Shown piece after piece: positions 44,787 to 52,679 of a stretch of 64,000 nt of DNA. The stretch comes from Acidobacteriota bacterium (GTDB lineage Bacteria > Acidobacteriota > Blastocatellia > Pyrinomonadales > Pyrinomonadaceae): NCBI GenBank assembly GCA_029781855.1, contig JAKOVX010000136.1, forward strand, positions 40,096-104,095, read 5' to 3'. The position numbers and the translations under genes are program-made. Numbering within the stretch: position 1 is the stretch's first letter; each line of letters begins with the position of its first letter. The notes beneath the pieces are model-generated. The model made no database searches, had not been told where the DNA came from, and saw only the letters and a program-made list of their open reading frames with translations.

Positions 44787-45767
44787 TTAATCAGGAATCG
44801 ACAATACTACGCGCCCGGGTCCGGTCGGATGTTCGACCAGTTCATGAGCCTTTGCTATTTCGTTGAGTGACAACGATGCGGCGATCTGAAAGTTCTGCCA
44901 CCCATTTTCGAGTAGCTGGTTGGTCGCCGCGACCGCGTCTGCCTTCGCGGCATTTGGAACGTCGTCACTGCCGACAAAGAACAGTCGTGCATTAATAAAG
45001 ACCAATTCCCAAACCGGAATCGCGGGCGTCGGAACGTTTGTTGCGTAAGTCGAGATTGACCCGCCCTGTGCAAGCACTGAGATGTCCATGGCGATGTTTG
45101 CTCCGAGTGCGACCTCAACAATATGATCGATCCCTTCAGGAGCCAGCTCCTTCAAGCGTTTGATGAGCGAATCGTCCATTACCAAAACATGGTCTGCACC
45201 GCTATCGCCGAGAGATGCCAAGTCACCGTCGGTACGAACCGTTGCAATTACTCGCGCCCCGGCTTGGCGTGCAAACTGGATCGCTGTCTTGCCGACGGTC
45301 CCGGCACCACCCTGAATGAGGACGGTTTTGTTTTCTATTGGACCCGCCACATGGACAGCTCGATGGGCGGTAACAATTGGAATCCCTAAGCACGCTCCCT
45401 GCTCAAAGGAGACTGAATCCGGTAGTATTGCAACCTGCTCTATCGGGACCACGGTATATTCAGCGGCGGTGCCGAAAGGTCTGTAACTTTGAGCTCCGTA
45501 GCACCAGACGCGTTTTCCCAACCACTCGGCCGGAACGCCATCTCCTAACTGATCCACAGCGCCCGCGCCGTCACTATGCGGAATTATTCTCGGGAATGGC
45601 ATTCCGTACCCGAACGCATCTTCGCGCTTTTTGACGTCGCCGGGATTTATGCCTGATGCCGCAACTCTGATCCTCACTTCTCCGGCGGCAGGCACCGGAT
45701 CATCGACCTCGCCAACGACCAATACGTCAGCAGGTTTCCCTTGTTTTTCATACCAAGCAGCTTTCAT
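44787..45767 (-). CDS. Zinc-independent MDR oxidoreductase (NADPH:quinone reductase type)
   Basis: 326 residues. Medium-chain dehydrogenase/reductase without the zinc-binding cysteine pattern. The GroES-like N-terminus (PVPAAGEVRIRVAASGINPGDVKKRE) is followed by a Rossmann domain with TVLIQGGAGTVGKTAIQFARQAGARVIATV. The end, EIAKAHELVEHPTGPGRVVLSI, is typical of quinone oxidoreductase/crotonyl reductase relatives. The substrate is not known. Single gene on the minus strand. Confidence 0.88.
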   Translation of the reverse strand: MKAAWYEKQGKPADVLVVGEVDDPVPAAGEVRIRVAASGINPGDVKKREDAFGYGMPFPRIIPHSDGAGAVDQLGDGVPAEWLGKRVWCYGAQSYRPFGTAAEYTVVPIEQVAILPDSVSFEQGACLGIPIVTAHRAVHVAGPIENKTVLIQGGAGTVGKTAIQFARQAGARVIATVRTDGDLASLGDSGADHVLVMDDSLIKRLKELAPEGIDHIVEVALGANIAMDISVLAQGGSISTYATNVPTPAIPVWELVFINARLFFVGSDDVPNAAKADAVAATNQLLENGWQNFQIAASLSLNEIAKAHELVEHPTGPGRVVLSIPD

Positions 45768-45845
45768 AAGATTTCCCCGGGCTCTAGTCGGTTTCTTTCT
45801 GGACGAAGCACCGACACTTCATTCAACCCAAAACTGGACGTTCAG

Positions 45846-46292
45846 TTAATTCGGTCTTTGAGTCTTTTCATTCGTATTCTCAAACCCAAACGCAATCGCC
45901 GCTTCAAGAACATCGATATTTATATCTTTTAGAGTTTTGAACCGTATGCAATATCCGGTCACGGTCGCTTTGCCTAAGGATTCTCCGTATGTTTCGGCCA
46001 GGTATTTCTTGTCTTCGATACCGAGGATATAGACAGAGATCCCTGATTTGTTTGGGCTCAGGCCGATCTGATAGAACTCGCTGATCGACCCATCGGCGTA
46101 TTTATGAGGGCGAGACCCGTAGCCGATATCCGGATTAGAAACGACCTTGCCTTCGGCGTTCTTGCCGTCGAGGAACCACAATTTACATCCCGGCTTTAAT
46201 TGCAAAATGCGGCCGTGCAGCTCTTGAAACTCGCTGCGTTTTGGTTCGAGTTGGCTCGCAATAAACTCTTCGATCTGTTTTTTCACACTCAT
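45846..46292 (-). CDS. DUF1801-like protein
   Basis: 148 residues. The sequence VKKQIEEFIASQLEPKRSEFQELHGRILQLKPGCKLWF, then GYGSRPHKYADGSISEFYQIGLSPNKSGISVYI and CIRFKTLKDINIDVLEAAIAFG, follows the YdhG/DUF1801 pattern. These small frataxin-like-fold proteins have unclear roles. No signal peptide. Confidence 0.75.
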   Translation of the reverse strand: MSVKKQIEEFIASQLEPKRSEFQELHGRILQLKPGCKLWFLDGKNAEGKVVSNPDIGYGSRPHKYADGSISEFYQIGLSPNKSGISVYILGIEDKKYLAETYGESLGKATVTGYCIRFKTLKDINIDVLEAAIAFGFENTNEKTQRPN

Positions 46293-46335
46293 CTTGTCCT
46301 TTGGGCTTAATTAATAATTAGTAATTGCCTAATTA

Positions 46336-46833
46336 CTAATTAATTTGCGCGTCCTCTGTAAGTCGAGCGAGGAGTTCCTCCAAATTCCGCATTTGAGCGT
46401 ACGTTCCCTCGCGGAAATAGCCGCCCTTAGTCACTTGTTCCATGCGTTCGAGCGATTCGTTGTAGATCGAAACGTGGACCTTGGTCTTTCCGTCGTGCTC
46501 GCTGAAATTGAAGTCCCAGTCGGAACCCGGTAGTTCCAGGTTTTCGTCGGCGTCCGCGAAAGCGTTGAAGAACTTAAAATTGGTCTTCGGCGTGATCGAA
46601 GTATAACGCTGTACCGCCCAACGCTCGCCGCCCTCGGGGCTGACCATCGCGTAAAACCTGCGGCCGCCGACCTCGAAATCCAGGACCTTTGTCCGCGACA
46701 TCCACGGTTTCGGCGCCCACCACTGGTCGAGGAGCTCGGGTTTGGTATAAGCGTCCCAGACCAGGTCGCGTTTTGCGTCAAATTCTTTGGTTATCGTGAC
46801 CGTCTTGGTCTCTTTGTTGACAATAAAATCCAT
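46336..46833 (-). CDS. SRPBCC (AHSA1-like) domain protein
   Basis: 165 residues from ATG 46833, which has GAGGAAAA upstream. Upstream readable codons up to 46950 are repeat-derived and not part of the gene. AHSA1 features: TVTITKEFDAKRDLVWDAYTKPELLDQWWAPKPW and, near the end, GTYAQMRNLEELLARL. It is the third gene after an ArsR-type regulator and another SRPBCC gene, a common arrangement in which the regulator controls the ligand-binding proteins. Confidence 0.87.
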   Translation of the reverse strand: MDFIVNKETKTVTITKEFDAKRDLVWDAYTKPELLDQWWAPKPWMSRTKVLDFEVGGRRFYAMVSPEGGERWAVQRYTSITPKTNFKFFNAFADADENLELPGSDWDFNFSEHDGKTKVHVSIYNESLERMEQVTKGGYFREGTYAQMRNLEELLARLTEDAQIN

Positions 46834-46950
46834 AATTTTCCTCACTGATTTTCTTTCTTGGTTTTCCTTTGCGACTTTGCGGCTTCGCGGGAAAATCCCT
46901 CCCGCCAAGACGCAGAGACGCAAAGGTTCCGCAAAGAAAGCAAAGTTCAC
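46834..46950. repeat. Dispersed-type intergenic repeat (AAGACGCAGAGACGCAAAG-like)
   Basis: The gap between the two SRPBCC genes contains CGCCAAGACGCAGAGACG followed by CAAAGGTTCCGCAAAG, and on the other side TTTGCGACTTTGCGG. This purine-rich CGCAAAG-type sequence is often seen between genes in several environmental phyla. Read on the minus strand it translates to LRLCVLAGGIFPRSRKVAK, a well-known spurious N-terminal extension. Only this copy was clearly seen in the window. Confidence 0.45.
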
Positions 46951-46952
46951 GC

Positions 46953-47456
46953 CTACTTTTCCTCCTGCATCACCGCCAGCACACCGTCGAGCTGTTTGTA
47001 GTTCATCTCCATGCCGTCTGTCATGCCGGTTTCGAGCGCTGCGTCGCGGTCGGCCCTCGAAGCATATTTGATCGAGGTCGCGACGATTGTGATCCCGTCG
47101 ACCTCCTCGAAAGTGAGGGTTATGATCGACGGTTCACCTCCCATGTTGAAGCCCAGATCGCCCGGATCGAAGACTTGGGTATGCACGATCTTCGCGTGCG
47201 GAACGACTTCCATTACCTCGCCGGTGAATCCGAATTCCTGGCCGTTCTCGTCACTGCGCCAACGCCAGCGATACCCGCCGCCGGCGCGCATATCCATCTC
47301 GCAGACAGGCATCGACCAACCCGGGGTACTGCCGCACCAGCGTCGCAAAAGGTCCGGTTCCATGTATGCCCGCCAAACCAGTCTGGCGGGAGCATCGAAG
47401 CTCCGTTTGACGAGCACCTCGGTATCCGACGGCAAGCTTACTTCGGCGGGTTTCAT
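46953..47456 (-). CDS. SRPBCC (AHSA1-like) domain protein
   Basis: 167 residues. SRPBCC signatures: TEVLVKRSFDAPARLVWRAYMEPDLLRRWCGSTPGWSM, the strand GGGYRWRWRSDENGQEFGFTGEVMEVVPHAKIV, and the closing helix TDGMEMNYKQLDGVLAVMQ. It overlaps the ArsR-type regulator by ATGA and shares its strand, so translation is probably coupled. Ligand unknown. Confidence 0.9.
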   Translation of the reverse strand: MKPAEVSLPSDTEVLVKRSFDAPARLVWRAYMEPDLLRRWCGSTPGWSMPVCEMDMRAGGGYRWRWRSDENGQEFGFTGEVMEVVPHAKIVHTQVFDPGDLGFNMGGEPSIITLTFEEVDGITIVATSIKYASRADRDAALETGMTDGMEMNYKQLDGVLAVMQEEK

Positions 47457-47788
47457 ATCTTTCGCTCCTGTTTTTCTTGTTGTTTCAACTCTGCAAGCAA
47501 CGTATCGAGCTGCTCGTATCGAGTCTCCCAGATCTTTCTATATTGCTCCAGCCATTCGTCGATCTCTTTCATTTTGCTGATCTCCAATTGGTAATAGATC
47601 TCCCGCCCTTTCTGTTCCTGTTTGATAACTTCACACTCGGTCAAAATGCGGAGATGTTTCGAAACCGCCTGCCGCGAGGTGTCGAAATGCTCGGCGATCG
47701 CGTTCGGCGTCATCGCCTGCATCGCTATCAACGCAATGATCGCCCGTCTCGTCGGGTCAGCAATGGCTTGGAAAATGTCTCGTTTCAT
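47453..47788 (-). CDS. ArsR-family regulator of the SRPBCC genes
   Basis: 111 residues. Winged helix: FQAIADPTRRAIIALIAMQAMTPNAIAEHFDTSRQAVSKHLRILTECEVIKQEQKGREIYYQLE. It lacks metal-binding cysteines, as usual in ArsR proteins paired with AHSA1-domain genes. The first gene of an apparent three-gene operon (regulator, SRPBCC, SRPBCC) and probably autoregulatory. The target signal is unknown. Confidence 0.9.
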   Translation of the reverse strand: MKRDIFQAIADPTRRAIIALIAMQAMTPNAIAEHFDTSRQAVSKHLRILTECEVIKQEQKGREIYYQLEISKMKEIDEWLEQYRKIWETRYEQLDTLLAELKQQEKQERKI

Positions 47789-47881
47789 GACTTCGAAACA
47801 GAGTATGCAACCAAACGGTTGCAGATGTCAAGTGCAACCAAACGGTTTCGCAACTTTTTTCGAAATAGTTTACACGGCGGG

Positions 47882-48286
47882 CTAGGCAGTCGTTATCAGC
47901 TTGCCGCCGACGATCGCCAGCGGAAGCAGCATCGCCGTAAAAATGACGTGATACCAGGTCGGGACGTACTGCCAGGACATATAGGCTTTGGCAATGCCCA
48001 TGAGCAGCAAAAGGCAGCCGGCGATGAACGGTGCCCACGTATTTTCACGGGCGATCAACGCGGCGAGAACGCCGGCAATTACCGACACGATCGAACCGAG
48101 GACAATATGCGTGACGAGAGCACTCGCGTCGTAAGTGAACTGGCCGCCGTTCTTAATGACCTCTTCGAACGCACGTTGGTGAGCTCCGAATGCCGGCCAA
48201 ACGGCCGCAATGATCCGCTCGCCGACAAACCACATGACCATCCAGGAAAGGAACCCGCCAATGACGCCCAAAATGATACGAAACAT
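47882..48286 (-). CDS. Small four-helix membrane protein, paralogue of the 60.75-kb gene
   Basis: 134 residues with four hydrophobic stretches (FRIILGVIGGFLSWMVMWFV, IVLGSIVSVIAGVLAALIA, FIAGCLLLLMGIAKAY, YHVIFTAMLLPLAIVGGKL). It is clearly homologous to the protein at 60750-61172: both have FRIILGV/LRIILGV, FGAHQRAFE/YGDHQHAFE, VPTWYHVIF/LPVWYHLIF and a final GGK. The function of this family is unknown. Confidence 0.75.
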   Translation of the reverse strand: MFRIILGVIGGFLSWMVMWFVGERIIAAVWPAFGAHQRAFEEVIKNGGQFTYDASALVTHIVLGSIVSVIAGVLAALIARENTWAPFIAGCLLLLMGIAKAYMSWQYVPTWYHVIFTAMLLPLAIVGGKLITTA

Positions 48287-48299
48287 AGAAGTCTCCTAT

Positions 48300-48626
48300 T
48301 CAAAACCTCGCGGAATGATACCTAAAGTAGACTACATTCTCGTCAAGATAATTTACTTCACCAACCTTTTCGGCTTTGCCGTTAGGGAACACCTTGGCGA
48401 TAACCGTTCCGTTCAAAGTACATTCCCACCAATGGCCATAGCCGGCGACTGAGGCTAGGTAGCCGGAGCCGAGTTCCTCTGCCAAAACGACCGGATCGGT
48501 GAAGGAATATGTTTCGACGGATGTCTCATGCGATTCGCAATCGTCACCTGCGCATACAGAATCCCGGTCCAAAGTGAACTTAATTCGCGGACGTGATTTG
48601 AGAAATGCAAATTCTAGTTTCATCAT
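48300..48626 (-). CDS. Protein of unknown function
   Basis: 108 residues, not recognised. Mostly beta-rich: FAFLKSRPRIKFTLDRDSVCAGDDCESH, DPVVLAEELGSGYLASVAGYGHWWECTLNGTVIAKVFPNG, and a closing NVVYFRYHSARF. The CAGDDC pair could bind metal or form a disulfide. No signal peptide. Confidence 0.55.
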   Translation of the reverse strand: MMKLEFAFLKSRPRIKFTLDRDSVCAGDDCESHETSVETYSFTDPVVLAEELGSGYLASVAGYGHWWECTLNGTVIAKVFPNGKAEKVGEVNYLDENVVYFRYHSARF

Positions 48627-48653
48627 CAGTTTACCGCTTGCGCGCGGCGGAAA

Positions 48654-49514
48654 TTATTTTATATCGACCCCGGCATATTCGAGGGCCTCGCTTTCGTCGG
48701 CGAAGGTGCGAAACAGAACGGCCTTGCCGTTACGAAATGTGAATACATCGGCGATGCGGGCGTCGATCAAGTCAGTGTGGCCATTTAGACGGACAAGAAC
48801 GTGGAGCGACACGACGAACTTATCGCCGGCGGCAACGAAGTGCGTCGGCTCGCAAGCGCCTTCGGCCCAGGTCGAGCGGCCCTTGGCAACGTGTTCTTTC
48901 ACGGCATCGATGCCGTGGTAGGTTCCGGAAGACGGAAATCCCTCCGGTTCGATCCGCTCGATCTGCGGGTCAAGAATTTGCGCAAAACCCTCGATATCGT
49001 TGCGGTTGATCGCGGCGTAGGCTTGTCTCAACGCCACTGTCTCGGCTGTAACGAGTCCGTCCCACGACCACTTCGGAAGATCCATGCCGTCGGGCACGTC
49101 TTCGGGCGAACGATGATAACGCGCCATCGTCGTCGTGGTGGCCCAGGCGAAGTAATCGTGCAGAGCATGCCCGAGCGGATCGTCGAGGGCGATGCCGACA
49201 TCTTCCAATGCTTGATCGAAACAAGCGATCGCCAGCCGGTCCATCTCCTCGTGGGGCCCGTTGCCGCTGTGCATCCGGACAACCGAGGTCTCATCGCCAT
49301 ATTGACGGGAATAATCCGCCGGACCACCGAGAGCCTCGACCCAGTAGGCAGCAAGCCGCTCCGTGTGCTGCGGATGGTAACCGTGACTGAAAGCATGGCT
49401 AACGACCTCGTCCGCCAGGACACGGGCATGCCACGCAGCCGCTAATCTCAGCAATCCTTCGCTGCCGCCCGCGGCTTCGTAGATCGTTTGAATATTAGCT
49501 TTTTCATCCGCCAT
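48654..49514 (-). CDS. Group II truncated haemoglobin fused to a SnoaL-like domain
   Basis: 286 residues from ATG 49514, chosen for AGGTAGGGA upstream; an upstream alternative at 49556 is in frame. Residues about 1-155 are a group II truncated haemoglobin: IQTIYEAAGGSEGLLRLAAAWHARVLADEVVSHAFSHGY, HTERLAAYWVEALGGPADYS and MARYHRSPEDVPDGMDLPKWSWDG, which carry the haem pocket. Residues about 160-286 are a SnoaL/NTF2-like barrel: ALRQAYAAINRNDIEGFAQILDPQIERIEPEGFPSSGTYHGIDAV and ADVFTFRNGKAVLFRTF. Both halves are complete in one frame. Such a fusion suggests an oxygen- or NO-linked reaction on a small ligand, but the substrate is unknown. Confidence 0.85.
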   Translation of the reverse strand: MADEKANIQTIYEAAGGSEGLLRLAAAWHARVLADEVVSHAFSHGYHPQHTERLAAYWVEALGGPADYSRQYGDETSVVRMHSGNGPHEEMDRLAIACFDQALEDVGIALDDPLGHALHDYFAWATTTTMARYHRSPEDVPDGMDLPKWSWDGLVTAETVALRQAYAAINRNDIEGFAQILDPQIERIEPEGFPSSGTYHGIDAVKEHVAKGRSTWAEGACEPTHFVAAGDKFVVSLHVLVRLNGHTDLIDARIADVFTFRNGKAVLFRTFADESEALEYAGVDIK

Positions 49515-49589
49515 TTTTGCTGTCCCTACCTGCAAACCGCGACTTTGGATCGCCAACTCCCGCTAAAGCCGAACTGCTGACCTTCGAGC

Positions 49590-50510
49590 TTAAAAGTTTC
49601 TGATTGACTTCCATCGATCGAGCCGTGCGGCGATCATTTCGAGCCGTTTCTGGTCGTCGGGCCCGTCCATGACGGCGAGGTCGTCCGAGTCGGCACGCAG
49701 GTAGATGCCTGATGAACGAGCGATCAGGCTCGGGTCGCTGTCCGTTCGAGTGATCCAGTAGCCGGAGGCACGGTCGGCGGACTCCAGCTTGAACTCGCCG
49801 GTTCCCCAGACCTGCGGCGCATCCGGATGCATCGGACGTTCGCCCTTGTAATAGTAAAAGATACCGGGAGGATCTGTTCGCTCCTTTACCGCTTCCATAT
49901 GAAATTGGGCGGACAGCGTGCCGTCCTCTTGCCATGCCCGCCCGGAAATGTCGAGCGAACCGCTTCTGTCTCGCGTGATCTTTATTAGGCTTACCGCCGA
50001 AGGTTCCCTTTCCGTTCTGGGCGTCAGTGAAAAATGCCACCAAATGCCTTCGAGCCTCGTCGCGCGGCCCTCGTTCTTGATCGCGTTTCGTAATTTTTCG
50101 CAGATGGCGTCGATCTCACCTTCGTCGCTAGAGCCGCCGTACCGAACGCATGTCAGGCCGAGCAGGTCCGTCGGCAACTTTGAATCCCTGGCGTGGAGAA
50201 TGAATGTACGCCGCATGCCCAAAACCCCGCCAAAGAGCCCGGCCTCGAAAACGACGTTGTCTCGCGGCGACGGCTGGCCCGAATCCGGCGACGGTGCGCC
50301 GACGTTTGTCCAATCGTCCTGGGCAAATATGAACGCCGCGAAATCGACCTCGTGCGTGAGCTCAAAAAGTCGTTCAAGTGTTGAAACTCCGGGATTGAAA
50401 ACGGTCGTCCACGGTTCGACCCGAGCGACGTCCGCGAGCCCAAGCGTGAGCGCTTCAAGCAGGTTCGCCTGCTTGCCTGACGAGCCCAAGAATATGCTAG
50501 GCCTGTCCAT
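49590..50510 (-). CDS. TIR-like nucleotide-binding protein with beta-rich C-terminal domain
   Basis: 306 residues from ATG 50510, preceded by GGAGGTG. Residues about 1-155 match the TIR-like family PF10137: IFLGSSGKQANLLEALTLGLADVARVEPWTTVFNPGVSTLERLF, FAAFIFAQDDW, SPRDNVVFEAGLFGGVLGMRRTFILH, with Glu in FEAG at the usual NADase position. The C-terminal half is beta-rich (LEGIWWHFSLTPR, SLDISGRAWQEDG, IFYYYKGERPM, GYWITRTDS) and resembles the lipocalin-like barrel of Cap15-type effectors, with lower certainty. TIR-like proteins of this class act in CBASS/Pycsar antiphage defence by consuming NAD. No cyclase gene is adjacent here. Confidence 0.75.
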   Translation of the reverse strand: MDRPSIFLGSSGKQANLLEALTLGLADVARVEPWTTVFNPGVSTLERLFELTHEVDFAAFIFAQDDWTNVGAPSPDSGQPSPRDNVVFEAGLFGGVLGMRRTFILHARDSKLPTDLLGLTCVRYGGSSDEGEIDAICEKLRNAIKNEGRATRLEGIWWHFSLTPRTEREPSAVSLIKITRDRSGSLDISGRAWQEDGTLSAQFHMEAVKERTDPPGIFYYYKGERPMHPDAPQVWGTGEFKLESADRASGYWITRTDSDPSLIARSSGIYLRADSDDLAVMDGPDDQKRLEMIAARLDRWKSIRNF

Positions 50511-50635
50511 TCGCACCTCCAATTGAGATTTTCTATCTTATCTCACGAATTAGGAAAGTGTTCAACGATAATCGTTAGACCGATTCTTCTGACCCGCTGG
50601 ACGCGTCGAACGCAGACACGGATCTTTTAGCTGAT

Positions 50636-51109
50636 CTAGTCCCAATCTTTTTTGAGCAGCAGCTCTTCGATCCTGTAGGCGTGGAGCATCTCGTGATTGA
50701 GCAGATGTCGGAACATGATGAACACCGAATAATGATCGAACGCCTCGTGAACGGCGGTTTTCTGCCACTCGTCCGGCGAGAGCCGTTTTAACATTTCGAC
50801 GAGGGACGCCCTTTCGCGGACGTATCGGTCGAGGCTCTCGTCGAGATCGATGTCGAGCATCGCGCCCGCTTCGTCCTCGGCGGAATTGTAGATCGTCTTA
50901 ATGACCGGCTCCGGAGTCGATAAGATCATATCGAGCCGGCTGCGAAACACCGCATCGGATTGCGACAGGTGAATGGCGTGCTCGTACGCCGACCATTTCC
51001 CCGGGCTCGGGCGACGCTTCAGTATTTGCAGCGGCACCTCGCGGATCATCGGAATAATAACGCCCGGCGACGCTTCTAACGCGGAGATCAGTGATGCGAC
51101 TTCGTTCAT
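50636..51109 (-). CDS. DinB-family protein
   Basis: 157 residues. Four-helix DinB-like fold: LISALEASPGVIIPMIREVP, SPGKWSAYEHAIHLSQSDAVFRSRLDMIL and YSVFIMFRHLLNHEMLHAYRIEELL. The His residues in EHAIHLSQSD and the RHLLNHEMLH segment are the typical metal-ligand positions. Members often act as thiol transferases (bacillithiol or mycothiol S-transferase-like). The substrate is unknown. Confidence 0.82.
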   Translation of the reverse strand: MNEVASLISALEASPGVIIPMIREVPLQILKRRPSPGKWSAYEHAIHLSQSDAVFRSRLDMILSTPEPVIKTIYNSAEDEAGAMLDIDLDESLDRYVRERASLVEMLKRLSPDEWQKTAVHEAFDHYSVFIMFRHLLNHEMLHAYRIEELLLKKDWD

Positions 51110-51141
51110 AATGTCTCTGCTCTATCGGGAAAGGCCAAGAG

Positions 51142-52143
51142 CTACAGGATCCCGATCTCCTTGAGCCAGTTTTCGACCAGCGAAGGCCACGACGCGATCG
51201 GGTGCTCCTTACTCCTCAGGCCAAATGCGTGTCCGCCCTTGGCGAAAAGATGTACCTCAGCCGGCACGCCTGCATCATCAAGCGCCCGTGCATAGATCGT
51301 GCTGTTGCAGATCTCGTCGACGGGGTCATCCCACGCCTGGAGCAGGAATGTCGGGGGCGTTTGCTTTGTGACGTGGAGGCCAGGGTCAAGAGTACCGCCG
51401 TCGCGACACAGGTGACCCGGATAAAGCGCGACTGCGAAGTCAGGGCGGCTGCTTAGTTTATCAGCCGCATCGATCGGCTTGTACGTGGGCTCGAATATAT
51501 TGCTGGTCTGCGCGACCAGATAACCGCCCGCCGAGAATCCGATCACTCCGATCTTGTTCGGATCGAGGTTTAACTCCTTCGCCCTGGCCCGAACGAGTTT
51601 TATTGTTCTCTGCGCGTCCTGAAGTGCGCGGGGTACCTTGGGTGTGATGTGGGTACGGCTTTCCTGGTCCCAATAGTGATCGCTTTTTGGAACGCGATAC
51701 TTGAGCAGAACGCACGTAATACCCTTGGCAGTCAGCCAGTCACATATTTCAGTTCCCTCAAGGTCCATCGCCAAAAGCTTGAATCCACCCCCGGGAAAAA
51801 CCACCATCGACGCGCCCGTACTCCTGCCCTTTGCCGGAAAGATCGTCATCGTTGGAGACGTAACGTCGTAGGCTACGATGTACGGGCGGCCGCCAACGAG
51901 ATCAGGGGCCTTTGTCGTCTCGACTCTCTCAGGAGGCTGCGAGAGGCCTTCCATATCCGGCGCACCGTCCGGCCAGATCGGGATCTGTTCTAGTCCTGAA
52001 GGCGGCTGCCAGACGCTGACTTTGCCGGCATTTGGCTGTCTTTCCGGACCCGTTTGGGCCGGAGCCGTCAGAACACAGATGCTCACAACTGCAGCCGCGA
52101 CGAGAAAGGCAAACTTTATGTTTCTAAATCTCCCGTGTTCCAT
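51142..52143 (-). CDS. Exported alpha/beta hydrolase (acetylxylan-esterase-like)
   Basis: 333 residues. The signal peptide is FAFLVAAAVVSICVLTAPAQTG. An alpha/beta hydrolase domain follows: VVFPGGGFKLLAMDLEGTEICDWLTAKGITCVLLKYRVP, the nucleophile elbow IGVIGFSAGGYLVAQTSN (Ser), and PPTFLLQAWDDPVDEICNSTIYARALDDAGVPAEVHLFAKGGHAFGL with the Asp and His. The GGGF oxyanion motif and length recall BD-FAE and acetylxylan-esterase-type enzymes. A secreted carbohydrate esterase is the most likely role. Confidence 0.87.
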   Translation of the reverse strand: MEHGRFRNIKFAFLVAAAVVSICVLTAPAQTGPERQPNAGKVSVWQPPSGLEQIPIWPDGAPDMEGLSQPPERVETTKAPDLVGGRPYIVAYDVTSPTMTIFPAKGRSTGASMVVFPGGGFKLLAMDLEGTEICDWLTAKGITCVLLKYRVPKSDHYWDQESRTHITPKVPRALQDAQRTIKLVRARAKELNLDPNKIGVIGFSAGGYLVAQTSNIFEPTYKPIDAADKLSSRPDFAVALYPGHLCRDGGTLDPGLHVTKQTPPTFLLQAWDDPVDEICNSTIYARALDDAGVPAEVHLFAKGGHAFGLRSKEHPIASWPSLVENWLKEIGIL

Positions 52144-52152
52144 ATGTAGGCC

Positions 52153-52635
52153 TTAACCAAGCCGTGCGGCTTCGATGGCGGCGATGTCGATCTTTTTCAT
52201 GGGCATCATCGCTTCGAAGACACGTTTGGCGACGGCGGGGTCGGGGTCGGTTACACCTTCATTCAGGGCGATCGGCGTGATCTGCCAGGAGAGTCCCCAT
52301 TTGTCTGTGCACCAGCCGCACTGACTTTCTTCGCCGCCGTTTCCGATAATGGCGTTCCAGTACCGGTCGGTCTCTTCCTGGGTTTCGGTCGCCACCTGAA
52401 ACGAGAATGCCATGCTGTGCTCGACACCGGGCCCGCCGTTCAGCCCGAGGCAGGGAACTCCCATCAACGTAAACTCCACCGTCAAAACGTCGCCCGCCTT
52501 ACCCGAAGGATAATCGCCCGGCGCCCGATGCACCGCCGTTACCCGCGAATCGGGAAACGTCTCCGCATAAAAATTAGCCGCTTCCTCCGCGTCCTTTTCG
52601 TACCAGAGACAGATCGTATTTTTTGCTTGGGACAT
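52153..52635 (-). CDS. PhnB-like VOC-family protein
   Basis: 160 residues from ATG 52635, preceded by AAGGAG. PhnB/3-demethylubiquinone-type fold: NTICLWYEKDAEEAANFYAETFPDSRVTAVHRAPGDYPSGKAGDVLTVEFTLMGVPCLGLNGGP, a CGWCTDKWGLSWQITP segment and the tail PMKKIDIAAIEAA. This family of small enzyme-like proteins has no defined role. It follows the adjacent hydrolase by 10 bp on the same strand. Confidence 0.88.
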   Translation of the reverse strand: MSQAKNTICLWYEKDAEEAANFYAETFPDSRVTAVHRAPGDYPSGKAGDVLTVEFTLMGVPCLGLNGGPGVEHSMAFSFQVATETQEETDRYWNAIIGNGGEESQCGWCTDKWGLSWQITPIALNEGVTDPDPAVAKRVFEAMMPMKKIDIAAIEAARLG

Positions 52636-52679
52636 AATCTCCTTGTTATCGCTAGCTTTTTCAACGAACCCGGTTTGGG

